A DNA stretch of 64,000 bases from Ziziphus jujuba (taxonomy: Eukaryota; Streptophyta; Magnoliopsida; Rosales; Rhamnaceae). The stretch spans positions 16,989,001 through 17,053,000 of the forward strand of contig NC_083388.1 in the NCBI RefSeq assembly GCF_031755915.1. Reading direction: 5' to 3'. Each line of letters starts with the position of its first letter. The stretch's first letter is position 1. Shown here piece by piece: positions 30,538 through 41,775 of this stretch. Both the position numbers and the translations under genes were made by a program. The notes under the pieces were generated by a model that saw only the letters and a program-made list of their open reading frames with translations, was not told where the DNA came from and searched no databases.

Positions 30538-30545
30538 CTTAGAAT

Positions 30546-31484
30546 ATCCAAAGTAGCTTAGTAATTTTTTTAAAAAGATTCGATGGGCTAATGAGTTGTT
30601 ACAAATGGTATCGAAGCCATAATTAGATTAGAATAAGTTTGTGGATTAGGAACTATCAATACATCATCAAAGTCGAAATGAGCTTCCAAACTAAGAAACT
30701 ATGAATGACCATGTGGCTCCTACAAAATCAACTATAAGTTGTAAGCGTACAACTCCTACAGTAATTTAACTAGCACTTTTTAAAAGAAATCTAGTACGCC
30801 AATAGGCTGTTAGATCTATCCCCCAAAAAATCTACCATACAACTCAATCCACTTAGCAGACTATCCATTGGTCTACATCTGAATAAGTGGAAATCGAACT
30901 CCATACTAAAGTGTTTTATTTCCCTTACAAACAAGGGCATCATATATCTTTTTTGTGTGGGTCTAATTCGATAAAATCTTGAATGGGGTTGAGCAATGGA
31001 GTTTCAAGATAAATGTTAAAGTTGAGTGTGAAATTAGTAATTTTACCTGTTTGAGAGAACCTTTAGAGAAGAATGTTCAAAAAGTAATTTATCATTTAAT
31101 CATCATGATTCAATAATTTATTACTAAATCACCATGGTTCAACTCTAACCTTGATTCAACTAACATTTGTTAAGAGCGACTTTCTTAGATTATCTGAGAG
31201 AAAATTATAGTGATATTTGAGGATCATATGTCGGTTGAATATAAAATCGCATGAAACTCACTATATGAAATCATTTGAATCGATCAAATTAGGAAAGTCA
31301 CTGCTTTTCTAATTTATGGCTCTATGGACCAACCCATTAGGGTTGGTGACTTTGTTTTTTTGAGGAATCAGGAAATACAATGTTAATATTTTATAAATAT
31401 TTCACTACTCTTTGCCATATAAGCATGAATAATACATTCTTAGAATGATAGATTACATCTTTAGTATTCAAATATCATTATCTG
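30546..31484. other. Non-coding interval
   Basis: No gene, tandem repeat or terminal repeat stands out. Phrases such as GATGGGCTAATGAGTTGTTACAAATGG resemble LTR-proximal sequence of plant retroelements, but no partner was found. Confidence 0.5.
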
Positions 31485-33394
31485 TGATAAGATCCACTAC
31501 AGAAACCTTACTAGGGAACCTAGGTAGCCTTGCCTAAAGAAGCCAACTAGGCAATCCTTAGAGAGAATCCAATATAAGCTTGCCCAAACCGTAAACAACC
31601 AAACACATGCGATATAAAGTAACACCCGAAGTTATTAAAAAAAAAAATAGAGCCACAATAGCATGCAAGTCCATAAATATAGTAAACTTCTATAGCCCAT
31701 CATAATAAAGGTCATTACTACACAGATATACTAAGGGCACTGCCATATCTATAATTTAGTTCGAAGTATTCTAAGAATATTTATAAAATTAAGTAATACA
31801 AATAATTATAGAAAAATAAAGATAAATACTGCTGCTGTTATGGAAAACACGGAACAAGAAATGATGCATGAGGTAGACTGTCCGTTAACTGCTTCGACCT
31901 AGGGGAACGAGCTTAAAAATCAATAAAACATGATATAAAAACATCTCAATGAGTGGCATAGTATGATAAGAAAATAATTTTTTTTTATTTTTGTAAACAT
32001 TTCTTTTTATTTTTATAAACATTTCTCTCAAAATTTTTTATTCCATTATTTTAAAAAGTTCCCTTTTAAAAATCATTTCATGAAACCCATATTTGCATTC
32101 CAAATCCATGTCATAAAGCAAAGACTTAAAATTATCGTTCAATAAACCATTTAACTATCATAAACCAGATAAATCATGATTTATATATTAGGCATAAAAT
32201 AATATAAAATATTCATAAAAATAATTATGGGAATTAATGTAAAACCACAATAGATAAGAAAACTAGCAAGTGCTCAGAAAAATAAATAATATAACATACG
32301 ATATATCTAATGCTGCCAAGTAATGCATGGTATTCTAGAACACCACCGAATAGTAAGAGAAAGAAAGAAACATGTAGGATGAAACTATCTCATGACCCTT
32401 AGCATCTTGAAGGCATCATAATAATATAAAACCTTAGGATGAACCTAACTCATGACCCTTAATATATGAAAAGTACATCAATAAAAAATAACAGTACAGT
32501 ATTCATAAATAGTCTTTTTTAAATCATACTTTTTCATTTTTCCACAAACAAATATTATACCATAAATTGGAATTTAATATTCAAACTGACCATTTATTTA
32601 AATATTTCAAAAATTCTTGCATCATTTTATGCCAAAAGACAAATACGAATAGTGAAATATATATCACCATAAACTATTTTTTAAGCACTTTGAAATATAG
32701 AACACTTCAATATGCCTGAATATATACAATTTTCTATCCACTTTATCAAAAATCAATATTTTCCAAAATGACTAAACCATCAATTTAATTATCAAAATAT
32801 TTAAATACCGGGATTCACAAGCTCACTATGAAATCATTTGAATTTAAAATCATTTAAAATCTGATCAAAAGTCATATAAAATGATAGTTCATATGTATAA
32901 TATTTATGTATGCATATAATCACCATTTAAATCAAATCATGTATAAATCATATTCAAACTATATATATATATACTTTACTAGCATGCCTAAAATCATTTA
33001 AAAATATAATCATTCACAGACACCATTAGTGCTCACTCCTGCTCCTTTTCACAGCTGCTTTTAAATGCAATATAAGGGCTTGTAATATAATAACATATTC
33101 TTCAAGCTCCAACAAATAAACCAAAAACATTGGTGTGTATTAAATGTCTTAAAATAATTTATACAACTAAAAAATTACATAAATTGGATACCAAACGCTC
33201 CAATTATATTGCAAACTCTTAGGTTCTAGTACTTAAAATTGAAATTTTTATCCAAAGGTCAATTTTACAAAATTGAACCTTCTAATTAGTCCTATTAATT
33301 TCTAATTATACAAATCCAACTTCAATTTTGTCCAATTTATCCAATTTTGTTTGGTATTTAACTGATTGACCCAAAAACAAAATACTTATCAAAC
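31485..33394 (-). mobile_element. LTR-retroelement repeat 'R', copy 1 (inverted relative to copy 2)
   Basis: Read on the minus strand, this block aligns in order with 43420-44499 followed by 45560-46500. Shared landmarks include TTTGGGTCAA, the GGACTTAGTGG-like or AGGACTAATTAGAAG block, GGTCATGAGTTRGGTTCA, CGAAGCAGTTAAC or CAAGCAGTTAAC, TTGCATG and CCTAG followed by GTTTC. The length and the GGTTCATCC/GGTTCAGCC repeats suggest an LTR or LTR-adjacent region of a Ty3/gypsy element. No ORF survives. Confidence 0.6.
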
Positions 33395-34076
33395 TGATGA
33401 AGACATGACTAGGCCTATCCAATGGAATAAAGATCCGTTAAATATTATTTAAGGATCTATTACAAGATTCTAAGCCAATAGGTTCAAGGAGACACTCAAT
33501 GGGTTGGTACAAGAAGTGTTCTCAATGGTAAGAAATCCTAACATCACTACTGGAGGTGGTTAAACCATGATCAACTTACTTAGAGCATGTGGCACATACA
33601 CGGATGACATCTAAGATGTAGTGATGAGATAAGAGAGAAGCTTTGACACAGACATGAATGACATCTAAGATGTTGTGATGACATAAGAGGGAAAAAGACA
33701 CCTATCATTTTAGAGAAAAAGTTGATGAAATGTATTTAATGTCAAATAAAGCTAAATTCATCAGAAAAAATTTGGTGAAATGTATTTAACATCAAATAGT
33801 ACTAGATTTATTAGAAAAAGTTAGTGAAATATGGTTAACGTCAGATAACTCTAGATTCATTACTCTAGGTCAAATTTAACCATACATAGTTTTGTTTCCA
33901 TTTTTATTGTTTCCTTGTATTTTCTAAGCCTATATATATGGCTTTATACATAAATAAGATTCATACATTGATTTTGAGAAAAATTATTATTGTGAGAAAA
34001 TTATTCTCTTTGTTCTTTGTGAACTTTTGGGAACTTATCAAGCTTTACTTATGGCATTCTTAGACTTATCAATTGG
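33395..34076 (+). mobile_element. Partial left LTR of gypsy element T
   Basis: It starts TGATGAAGACATGACTAG and matches the complete LTR at 36765-37529 throughout (AAAGATCCGTTAAA, AACATCACTACTG, GTCAAATTTAACCATACATA, TATATATGGCTTTATACAT). Homology ends abruptly after TTATCAATTGG, so the last ~90 bases of the LTR, the primer-binding site, gag and the start of pol are missing here. The left edge abuts repeat R copy 1 exactly. Confidence 0.85.
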
Positions 34077-34139
34077 GGAGAGCAAATGACCTAAAAGAGA
34101 AAAAATAGAGTGCATATATACAAAATAAAAAGATGTAAA

Positions 34140-36764
34140 AAGAGCTTTCATATGTAGAAGGCCAATAGTTGTACTTATGTATAAAGAGGCTTATTATTTG
34201 GCTAACCCTAATGATCCTTTTTAACATAATGTTGTTATATCTTTACTGCAGGAGTTGAAGGATGTTTTTCCCAATGAGATGCCACCTGAATTGCCGCCAT
34301 TTAGGGAATAGAACACCAAATTGATTTCAAACCCAGAGCTTCAATTATAAACCGACCTACCCATAAAAGTAATCCCGAGAAGACAAAGAAGCTTCAAAGG
34401 CACGCAAATAAACTTCTAAAGAAAGGGTATGTTAGGGAGAGTATAAGTTCATGTATTGTTCTTGTGTTGTTGGTGCCTAAAAAAGACGAAACTTGGAGAA
34501 TGTATGTAGACTATCGCACCGTCAACAATATAATGATAAAATATCATCATCCTATTCCTAGGTTAGATGATATATCAGATGAATCACATGGTTCTTGCAT
34601 TTTCTCTAAAATTGATTTGAAAAGTGGTTATCGCTAAATTAGGATGAAAGAAGATGATGAGTGGAAAACTGCGTTCAAAACAAAGCATGGCCTTTATGAA
34701 TGGATGGCTATGCCGTTTGGCTTAACTAACGCACATAATACCTTTATGAGATTGATAAACTATGTATTGTGTGCTTTTCTTGGTAAATTTATTGTAGTTT
34801 ATTTTGATGACATTTAATTTATAGTAAGAATTTATATGAGAATATTTGCACCTTAAATCAATTTTAGAAGTACTTAGGAAGAAAAGATTGTTTTCTAACT
34901 TGAAAGAATGCACATTTTGCATCGATAAGTTGATTTTATTGATGAAGAGAAAGTAAAAGTAATTAGAAATTGGCTGACACTTATAAGTGTTAGTCAAGTA
35001 AGAAGTTTTTATGGTTCAGTAAGCTTTTATTGGAGGTTTGTTAAGAATTTTAACATCATTGCTACCCCTATTACTTAAGTGATCAAGAAAAATCAAACGG
35101 TTAAATAGAGAGCTGAACAAGAAAGAGCATTCCAATTGCGCAAGGATAAGTTGTCAAATGCACATTTACTTGTTTTTCTTAATTTTGTTTAAACTATTGA
35201 AATTGAATGTGATGCCTCGGGAATAGGTATTGGAGCCATCATGGTGCAAGAAGGAAGACCAATTGCATATTTCAATGAGAAGTCGAGTGGAGCTATGTTG
35301 GGCTACCGAACCTATAATAAGGAGTTATATGTATTGGTTAGGCCACTAAAGACATAGCATCCTTACCTATGGCCTAAAGAATTTGTGATCACTCCGATCA
35401 TAAATCGTTGAAGCACATCAAGGGCCAAAACAAGTTAAGTCGAAGACATGCTGCTTGGGTAGAATACATTAAAACCTTTCCGTATGTTATTCGCTACAAG
35501 CAAGGTAAGGAAAATGTTGTAGCTGATGCTTTGTCTAAAAGGTATGCTTTAATTTGTACTCTTAACTGTAAAATGTTAGGTTTTGAATAAATAAAAGAAT
35601 TGTATGCTTTAGATAGTGATTTTGGAGAGATTTTCATATTATGTAAAAAATGGATTCTTATTTAGAGAAAATAGGCTTTGAATTCCTAATTGTTCTATGC
35701 GATATCTATTAGTTAGAGAGTCACATGGTGGAGGTGTGGCTCAGACTTTAAATTTATTAAAAGAGTATTTTTATTAGCCACACAGGAAAAGGGATGTAGA
35801 GAGAGATTGTGAGAGGTGTATCAAGTATAGGCAAGCCAAATAAAAAATGCATCCCCATGAGTTGTACATGCCATTGCTGATTCCTGAAACACCTTGGGTA
35901 GACATTTTTATGGATTTTGTTTTGGGATTACCAAGGAGTAAAAAATGTAAAGATTCTATCTTTATTGTTATAGATAGATTTTCTAAAATGGTATATTTTA
36001 TTTTATGCAATAAAACAAATGATGCATCTCATATTTCTGATTTATTGTTTAGAGAAATTACTAGATTGCATGGAATGCCTACAATTATTGTTTCTGATGG
36101 AGATGCCAAGTTTTTAAGTTATTTTTGAAAGACTTTACGGCCAAATTCGAAACTAAATTGTTATTTTTTACTATTTTTCATCCTCAAACGGATGGACAAA
36201 CTAAGATAGTTAATAGGAATTTGTCAACATTATTAAGGGCATTAATTAGTAGAAATATAATAACTTGGAAAGAATATTTGCCACATGTAAAATTTGTGTA
36301 TAATATGATTGTGCATTCTGCCACTAAATACTCAACATTTGAAATTGTTTATGGTCTTAATCTTTTAATTCCTTTAGATTTAACTCCTTTACCTCTAAGC
36401 GAACATGTGAATCTAAATAGGAAAATGAAAGTAGAATTTATGAAGCAGCTACATGAAAAAGTTAGTGCAAACATTGACATGAGGATTGCACAATATGCAA
36501 AGCAAGCTAATAAAAGCCGTAAGCATGTGGTGTTTGAATCTGGTGAATGGGTATCGTTGCATATGCGCAAAAGAGATTTTCCATCGAAAAAATATCCAAA
36601 TTACTTCCAAGAGGAGATGAAGTATTTCAAGTATTGGAGAGGCTCAATGACAATTCATACCATTTGGATCTTCAATGTGAGTATGTAAGTGTCACATTCA
36701 ATGTTACTGATTTATCTCCTTTTAATGCAAATTTGAAGACAAATCATTTTCAAGAGGAAAGGAA
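34140..36764 (+). pseudogene. Ty3/gypsy pol remnant (RT, RNase H, integrase)
   Basis: Reverse transcriptase spans about 34250-34850: KLLKKGYVRES, VPKKD, the VDYRTVN-type motif and an intact catalytic YFDD near 34799-34811. RNase H lies at about 35190-35540 with ETDASGIGIGA-like sequence and DALSK at its end. Integrase spans about 35690-36400 with [15 protein letters not shown] and HPQTDGQT. The glutamate normally following that last motif is lysine (codon 36203-36205), so the catalytic triad is lost. The C-terminal region (about 36560-36800) has FNVTDLSPF and ends NHFQEERND. Several in-frame stops and frameshifts break every domain, so no functional polyprotein can be made. The purine-rich AAGAGGAAAGGAA at about 36752-36764 is the polypurine tract. 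Confidence 0.9.
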
Positions 36765-37529
36765 TGATAAGAACATGACTAGCACTATCCAATGGAATAA
36801 AGATCCGTTAAAGGCTATTTAAGGACCTATCACAAGATCTTGAGCCAAGAGGTTTAAGGAGGTACTCAATGGATTGGTATAAGAAATATTTTCAATGGCA
36901 AGAAATCCTAACATCACTACTGAAGGTAGTCAAATCATGGTCAACTTACTTAAAGCATGTGACACACACATTAGGGACATCTAACATGTTGTGATGATAT
37001 GAGAGAGAAAGAGACTACCATTTTGGTGAAAAAGTTATTGTAATGTAGTTAACGTCAGATAGAACTATATTCATTAGAAAAATACATTTAACATCAAATA
37101 GTACTAGATTCATTACAAAAAGTTGGTGGAATATATTTAAAGTCAAATAAGACTAGATTCATTACCCTATGTCAAATTTAACCATACATAGTTTTGTTTT
37201 CATTTTTATTATTTCTTTGTATTTTCTAAGTCTGTATATATGGCTTTATACATGAATAGGATTCACACCTTAATTTTGAGAAACATTGTTATTGTGAGAA
37301 AATTATTTTCTTCATTCTTTGTGAACTTATGAGAACTTATCAAGCTTTGCTTGTGGCATTCTTAGACTTATCAATTGGTTATTCCATAATAAACTGTAAT
37401 GTCTTCACATATCAAAGTTCATATCTCTTTATAGATAGTGGATCGAGGTTTTCTGCCTATAATCTGATTTTTCAATGGTCCGAGTCATTCTCTTACATAT
37501 TTAATTCTTTTAAGGTTAAGTGTGTATCA
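36765..37529 (+). mobile_element. Complete LTR of gypsy element T (765 bp)
   Basis: It begins TGATAAGAACATGACTAG directly after the polypurine tract and ends GTGTGTATCA, giving TG...CA termini. TATATATGGCTTTATACA near 37235 is the likely promoter/R region. It matches the partial LTR at 33395-34076 over that LTR's whole length. Confidence 0.85.
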
Positions 37530-37532
37530 ATA

Positions 37533-37544
37533 TGGTATTAGAGC
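37533..37544 (+). other. Retrotransposon primer-binding site (initiator tRNA-Met type)
   Basis: TGGTATTAGAGC begins four bases after the LTR end and matches the usual plant tRNA-iMet complement TGGTATCAGAGC at 11 of 12 positions. Its position downstream of the second LTR shows that this LTR also serves as the 5' LTR of a following, truncated element copy. Confidence 0.8.
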
Positions 37545-38439
37545 TTGTTCCAAAATCAAGTTGGTTATCTATATTTTTGTTTCTTTGATCTTTTCGTTCC
37601 ATCTAATCTCTTGTAGTTTTATCTTTCTTTTATTTTCCTAGTTATTTTTATGTTTCCGCACCTTACATAAAATTTAAAAATATATATATATATATTCTTT
37701 CTTATGTGTGTTGAAAAAAACAAAAAAAAAAACTAAAGTTTGTTTTCTCTTGTTTACTTGTCTTCCTATTAATGTCTTTTCTTTTTGATTTCCTTTATTT
37801 ATTATCTCCACAGTTTAGACAAAAAAAAAATACAAAAAAAAAGAAAAAAAAGAGAATTAAAAAAAAAAGTTTAGTTCTTGTGGTTTGATTTGATTTATTG
37901 TGGTTTCAATTTTGGGAAGCAAATATTTTAGAAGTTGATTATTAGTACTTGCGGAATTCCTTATTATCAATTTTGAAAATTCTCAATATTATTTTTTTAT
38001 TATTCTTTCTTTACTCTCTTTGATGAGTTTCTTTGTTTTTTTTCTTGCCTATTTTGTTGTTCTATATTTCTTTCTGTTCATGCCTATCTTGTTGTTCTAT
38101 ATTTATTTCTATTCTTGCCTATCTTGTTATTCTATATTTCTTTCTACTTTTAAATTAATTGTTAAGTTCTTTGAATTGTTGTTTGCAAGTTTGGTTTGTT
38201 TATAACTAGTTCTATAAAAACTTAATGAATGATTAAAGTGGCAATGGATAAGAGAGTTTATTATAAAAAAAAAACCATATATTTGAGCGAAACATGCGTG
38301 GTTTGAAACTCAATTTTTTTGAGTGAAACACATGAGGGAATGAGTGAGGACATTTCTTGTCATTAACCAAGTTTTGCAGAAATATATCTAAAGACCGTGG
38401 TACAGAAACTAGTTAAGACGAAGCAATTTTTAGTCCAAA

Positions 38440-38760
38440 ATTTATGATGCAAGCCATGATGGGGGAGCTTAAAGAATAATAAAGAATGAATTGGAGCTAG
38501 TGCATGATAGATTGGATCGAATGGAAATTTCCTTCCAAAAACTGCCTCAAAGAATGCCCAACCAGAGCTGTGGAAGAGGAGGATGGAAGGTGTATACCTC
38601 ACAAGGGCTAACTTTTGAAACATTCCAAGAAAAGGACTTCAAGGATGAAGAAGTTGGCACTTCAACATCCTCACAAGGTCAAGATAGGAATGGAGGTAGT
38701 GATTTTAGTGGAATAAAATCTGACAAATAAAAATTGAGATTAGTTTCCACACTTGATATT
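38440..38760 (+). pseudogene. gag N-terminal remnant of a gypsy element
   Basis: The open frame (about 38491-38730) encodes ELVHDRLDRMEISFQKLPQ near its start, a coiled-coil-like N-terminus like those of plant gypsy gag proteins, then acidic/Ser-rich sequence and a stop. It lies about 0.9 kb after the primer-binding site, as expected for a leader plus gag start. The rest of gag is absent. Confidence 0.55.
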
Positions 38761-39974
38761 TAAAACTTTTCAAAACCTTAACATTTTAACCATAATTATG
38801 CATTTGGCGTGACATTACTCTATGAACTCATATTTAAGAGCTCTACACAATGATTCATCAATCAAACCAAAACTTTAACCATCGAAAAAGTCAATTTAGG
38901 ATCAACATTTGGTCTACTTGGTCAAACCCAGTCAAACTTATACAACAAGCATATCATGGTATAGGTTGTTACAGTCTGACTTGAGCACTGGAGTGTCTTT
39001 AGCTAGTACCACAGCGATGCCTCAAAATCTTCACATTCTCTTTGTTTTGCAAGTGAGAACTAGGTTTTAATTTGATACATAGCGATTTACAGGCATCAAC
39101 ATTTTTAACCTAAACAATAACCATTGCTAAGTGCAAATATATTTCGCAATTGTGAATAAGCCATATAGATGTAATGGCACTTTTTTAATCTGCCATATGA
39201 TTCAATCAAGAAAGTAAAAGAAGTAATTGATTTGCTTGTATGTCAAAAAAATATATTTAGAAGACTAAAATCACCATATTTATAACAATATAATGTATAG
39301 ACATATAGTCATGATTGTAATTGTATATTTTTTAAATACATGTTTTAAATACATATATGTATATATATTTATATATACAATGTGTCCCCAAAGCAAATGA
39401 CAAAATGCAAACGTCACTTTAAATAATGATTTTTAAACAAACAATCGTTTAAAAGGCTATTGTTGATGACAATTTTTGTATAAAGTCATGTTTGCATTTT
39501 AAAAAAATACGAACATCCAAACTAGAAATGCACCATTTATATATATATAAATGCATATCTACAAAAGTATACTAAGTTATCAAGGTTATCATCTAAAAGT
39601 GTATAATCATTTTTAAAAGGTTTGATGATGAAAACTACTACTTCTTATAGTTAAAGTCAAAAACTTTAAATCCCTTAGAAATGTTCAATATCAACAATTT
39701 GATGACGTCAAAAACTTAGAGCTCATTTCATTCAAGGATGGATATGCAAACATAAATTTAAGCATCTCAACTTAATCATACATAAATTAGTTTTCAAATC
39801 TGTCTAATAAGTTATTTATTGACATGTGTTGCTAATAATATTTCTTATTTTACTAAGTGATAAATTATTATAAACTACATAAGGATAATTAAAGTTTTAA
39901 GGGGATAAGTGGAAGTCAACACAAGTCAAATATCAAATAGCACAAGCTTATTAAAGTTTTTAGACAATTTTTCA
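38761..39974. other. Non-coding, possible retroelement debris
   Basis: GTTGTTACAGTCTGACTTGAGCACTGG near 38967 is the type of sequence often found at gypsy LTR junctions. No ORF or terminal repeat could be paired with it within the window. Confidence 0.45.
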
Positions 39975-40500
39975 TATGCTAGTAAAAAAATTAACCAAAC
40001 AAGTTGTAGTTTCTGTAGATATGCGGGTGTCATCTTCAATTTAAAGGAAAGAAAATAAAATTGTGTTAAAAATCTAACTTCAATCAAGCAATTATATTTA
40101 TTAACAAAGATAAAAATAATAATGATATGTTATTTATTGACTCATGAATAAAGGATTTTAAAACAAAATAATTAAAATAATGAAAGCTAAAAAACTGAAT
40201 AGAAACTGGAAAACTAAGTAAAAGACATTTAGAAAGAGTTGTGTGTTGAGAGTTATGTGTGTTCTTTTATCTGGCTACCCGTTATGTCGATTTCTATGAC
40301 AGATCTGGTTAAAACATACTAACCTATAAAATAAACTAGATAAACAACAAAACCTTAAATTATAACAAAACCCATTTAATTACCTAGATAACAATAAAAA
40401 TCAAACAAATAAATAATCTTAGATAAAGAAAAAATTATCAAATATACTAATCTTCACTGAAACTCTTTATTTTGGTGAAAAATGTGATTCAAACATTGTC
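39975..40500 (+). repeat. Direct repeat X, copy 1
   Basis: About 0.5 kb matches 52825-53365 in the same orientation. Shared landmarks in order are AAATTAAC, GTTGTAGT, CTGTAGAT, TCTAACTTCAATCAAGCAAT, GAAAGAGTTGTGT, GTGTGTTCTT and AATAATCTAA/TAG. Divergence is substantial. It flanks the relic at 40855-41322 on one side, as copy 2 flanks its other half. This could be an LTR pair of an older element. Confidence 0.75.
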
Positions 40501-40854
40501 CCTTATGCTTTATCAATTTGGGATAATAAGATAAAACATACAAAAACTCAAATACTACATTTCTTGTTCCTCACTAAATTCATCATGAGTTATGCTACAA
40601 AACTTGATCTATAAGAATACTTGTTACATTTACCTTTCTCGATTAGGTTGCTGTGTAAGTCAACCTTTATAATAATTTGGTCTTCAATTTGGCTATAATT
40701 TTATCCTATAGCTTCAAGTTTTTGCTCTTTAGTCTGAACGTCATGGGTATTCTAAACATCTTGAGTTGAAAACGTCTTGCACCAATGAAGGTGATTCAAT
40801 AGGTTGCTCCACGATCTAAACCTTACAAGATTGTAAATCTTCAGTGTCATGATC

Positions 40855-41322
40855 ATTTTCACATTCAATCTCAATCACGGCCATCACATTTCCTTTTATA
40901 TTCATCACATTGATCACACTCAATCTCCATCATTCAACTAAAAGGTCGTTTACACTCAATAGGTAATTCACATTTATCACACTAATCACGTCTATCTGAT
41001 AGTTCACGATCAATCTCAAAAGTATGGCCATGAGGCCTTTCACTCTCAATAAGTAACTCATATTCGTATCATCATTCACGTTAATCATATCAGGACTCAT
41101 CATAACCTCGACCACGTCCATCTTGGCCATAACACTGATCACTATTATCACATTAGTTGCCATAACACTTGTGATTATCACACCTAAATCTGTTAAACTT
41201 ATGATCATGTACGTCACAATCATAATGGTAACACTCGTAAGTATAATACTAGTCGCATTCATCACACTCATAATAATAACTCTAGTTCCCATCACACTTG
41301 TAGCAACAACACCAATAGTTGT
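40855..41322 (-). pseudogene. Decayed Arg-Asp/Arg-Glu-rich coding relic, C-terminal part
   Basis: Read on the minus strand in one frame from about 41319, the block has regularly spaced YECDECD, YDCDVHD, RCDNHKC, GRGRGYDES, EYELLIESERPHGHTFE, DRELSDRRD, KCELPIECKRP and CDGRD. Cysteine (TGT) and TGA stop codons sit where an RD/RE/RS-type repeat would have arginine (CGT, CGA), which is the signature of CpG-to-TpG deamination. The parent was probably an Arg/Asp-rich nuclear RNA-binding protein of the kind found in U1-70K-like or other spliceosomal factors, but I cannot name it. The copia element L1-L2 appears to separate it from its N-terminal part at 52540-52650. Confidence 0.55.
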
Positions 41323-41762
41323 TGTTAAATTTATGCTCTTGAAACAAGCTAATCTATAAGTAATAGAGCCAATCTAAATAAGATACAAGAAGGAGTCCAT
41401 TAGTTGGACTCAACGTGTTAATTAAACCCTAGGAGGCTAGAACTAGGATTAGCAGTGTATAAATATGCTGCCTTCTTACCTCCAACAGCATAAGATTTTA
41501 CGTATAATTTTTCAGACATTTAAAATCTCATGAGGAAAATCAAACACCTTGAAAGAAAAATTATCTTGTAGATTAACCTCCTTGATTCTTTTGTGATCAA
41601 ATGTGCTCACTCGCAAAACTATCACTAAGTAGTTTGGAAGGTCTTATAAATTCAAAAAGGTATTTTCTGCACTATTACAATTTAACAATAGGTGATGAAA
41701 ATACGTCTATCACATGCTTTATTCAATTGTGTAATCCTAGCTTCCACAATATGATTTCGACA
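41323..41762 (+). mobile_element. 5' LTR of copia element (L1)
   Basis: TGTTAAATTTATGCTCTTG at the start and TTTCGACA at the end give TG...CA termini. It aligns along its length with 52037-52539: CAAGAAGGAGTCCATTAGTTGG, GCTAGAACTAGGATTAGCAG, AAATCTCATGAGGAAAATCA, GGTGATGAAAATACGTCTATCACATG and TAGCTTCCACAATATG or their variants. A primer-binding-site-like sequence follows at once. Confidence 0.8.
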
Positions 41763-41763
41763 A

Positions 41764-41775
41764 TTAGTATTAGAG
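41764..41775 (+). other. Degenerate copia primer-binding site
   Basis: TTAGTATTAGAG lies one base after the LTR end and resembles the tRNA-iMet complement TGGTATCAGAG with a few substitutions. This supports L1 as a 5' LTR. Confidence 0.55.

Noticed and set aside
40930..41359. Two Ile/Val/Met-rich ORFs (minus 121 codons, plus 78 codons)
   Set aside because: They are alternate frames of the Arg-rich relic; its TGT/GAT pattern makes hydrophobic frames by shift, so they are not membrane proteins.
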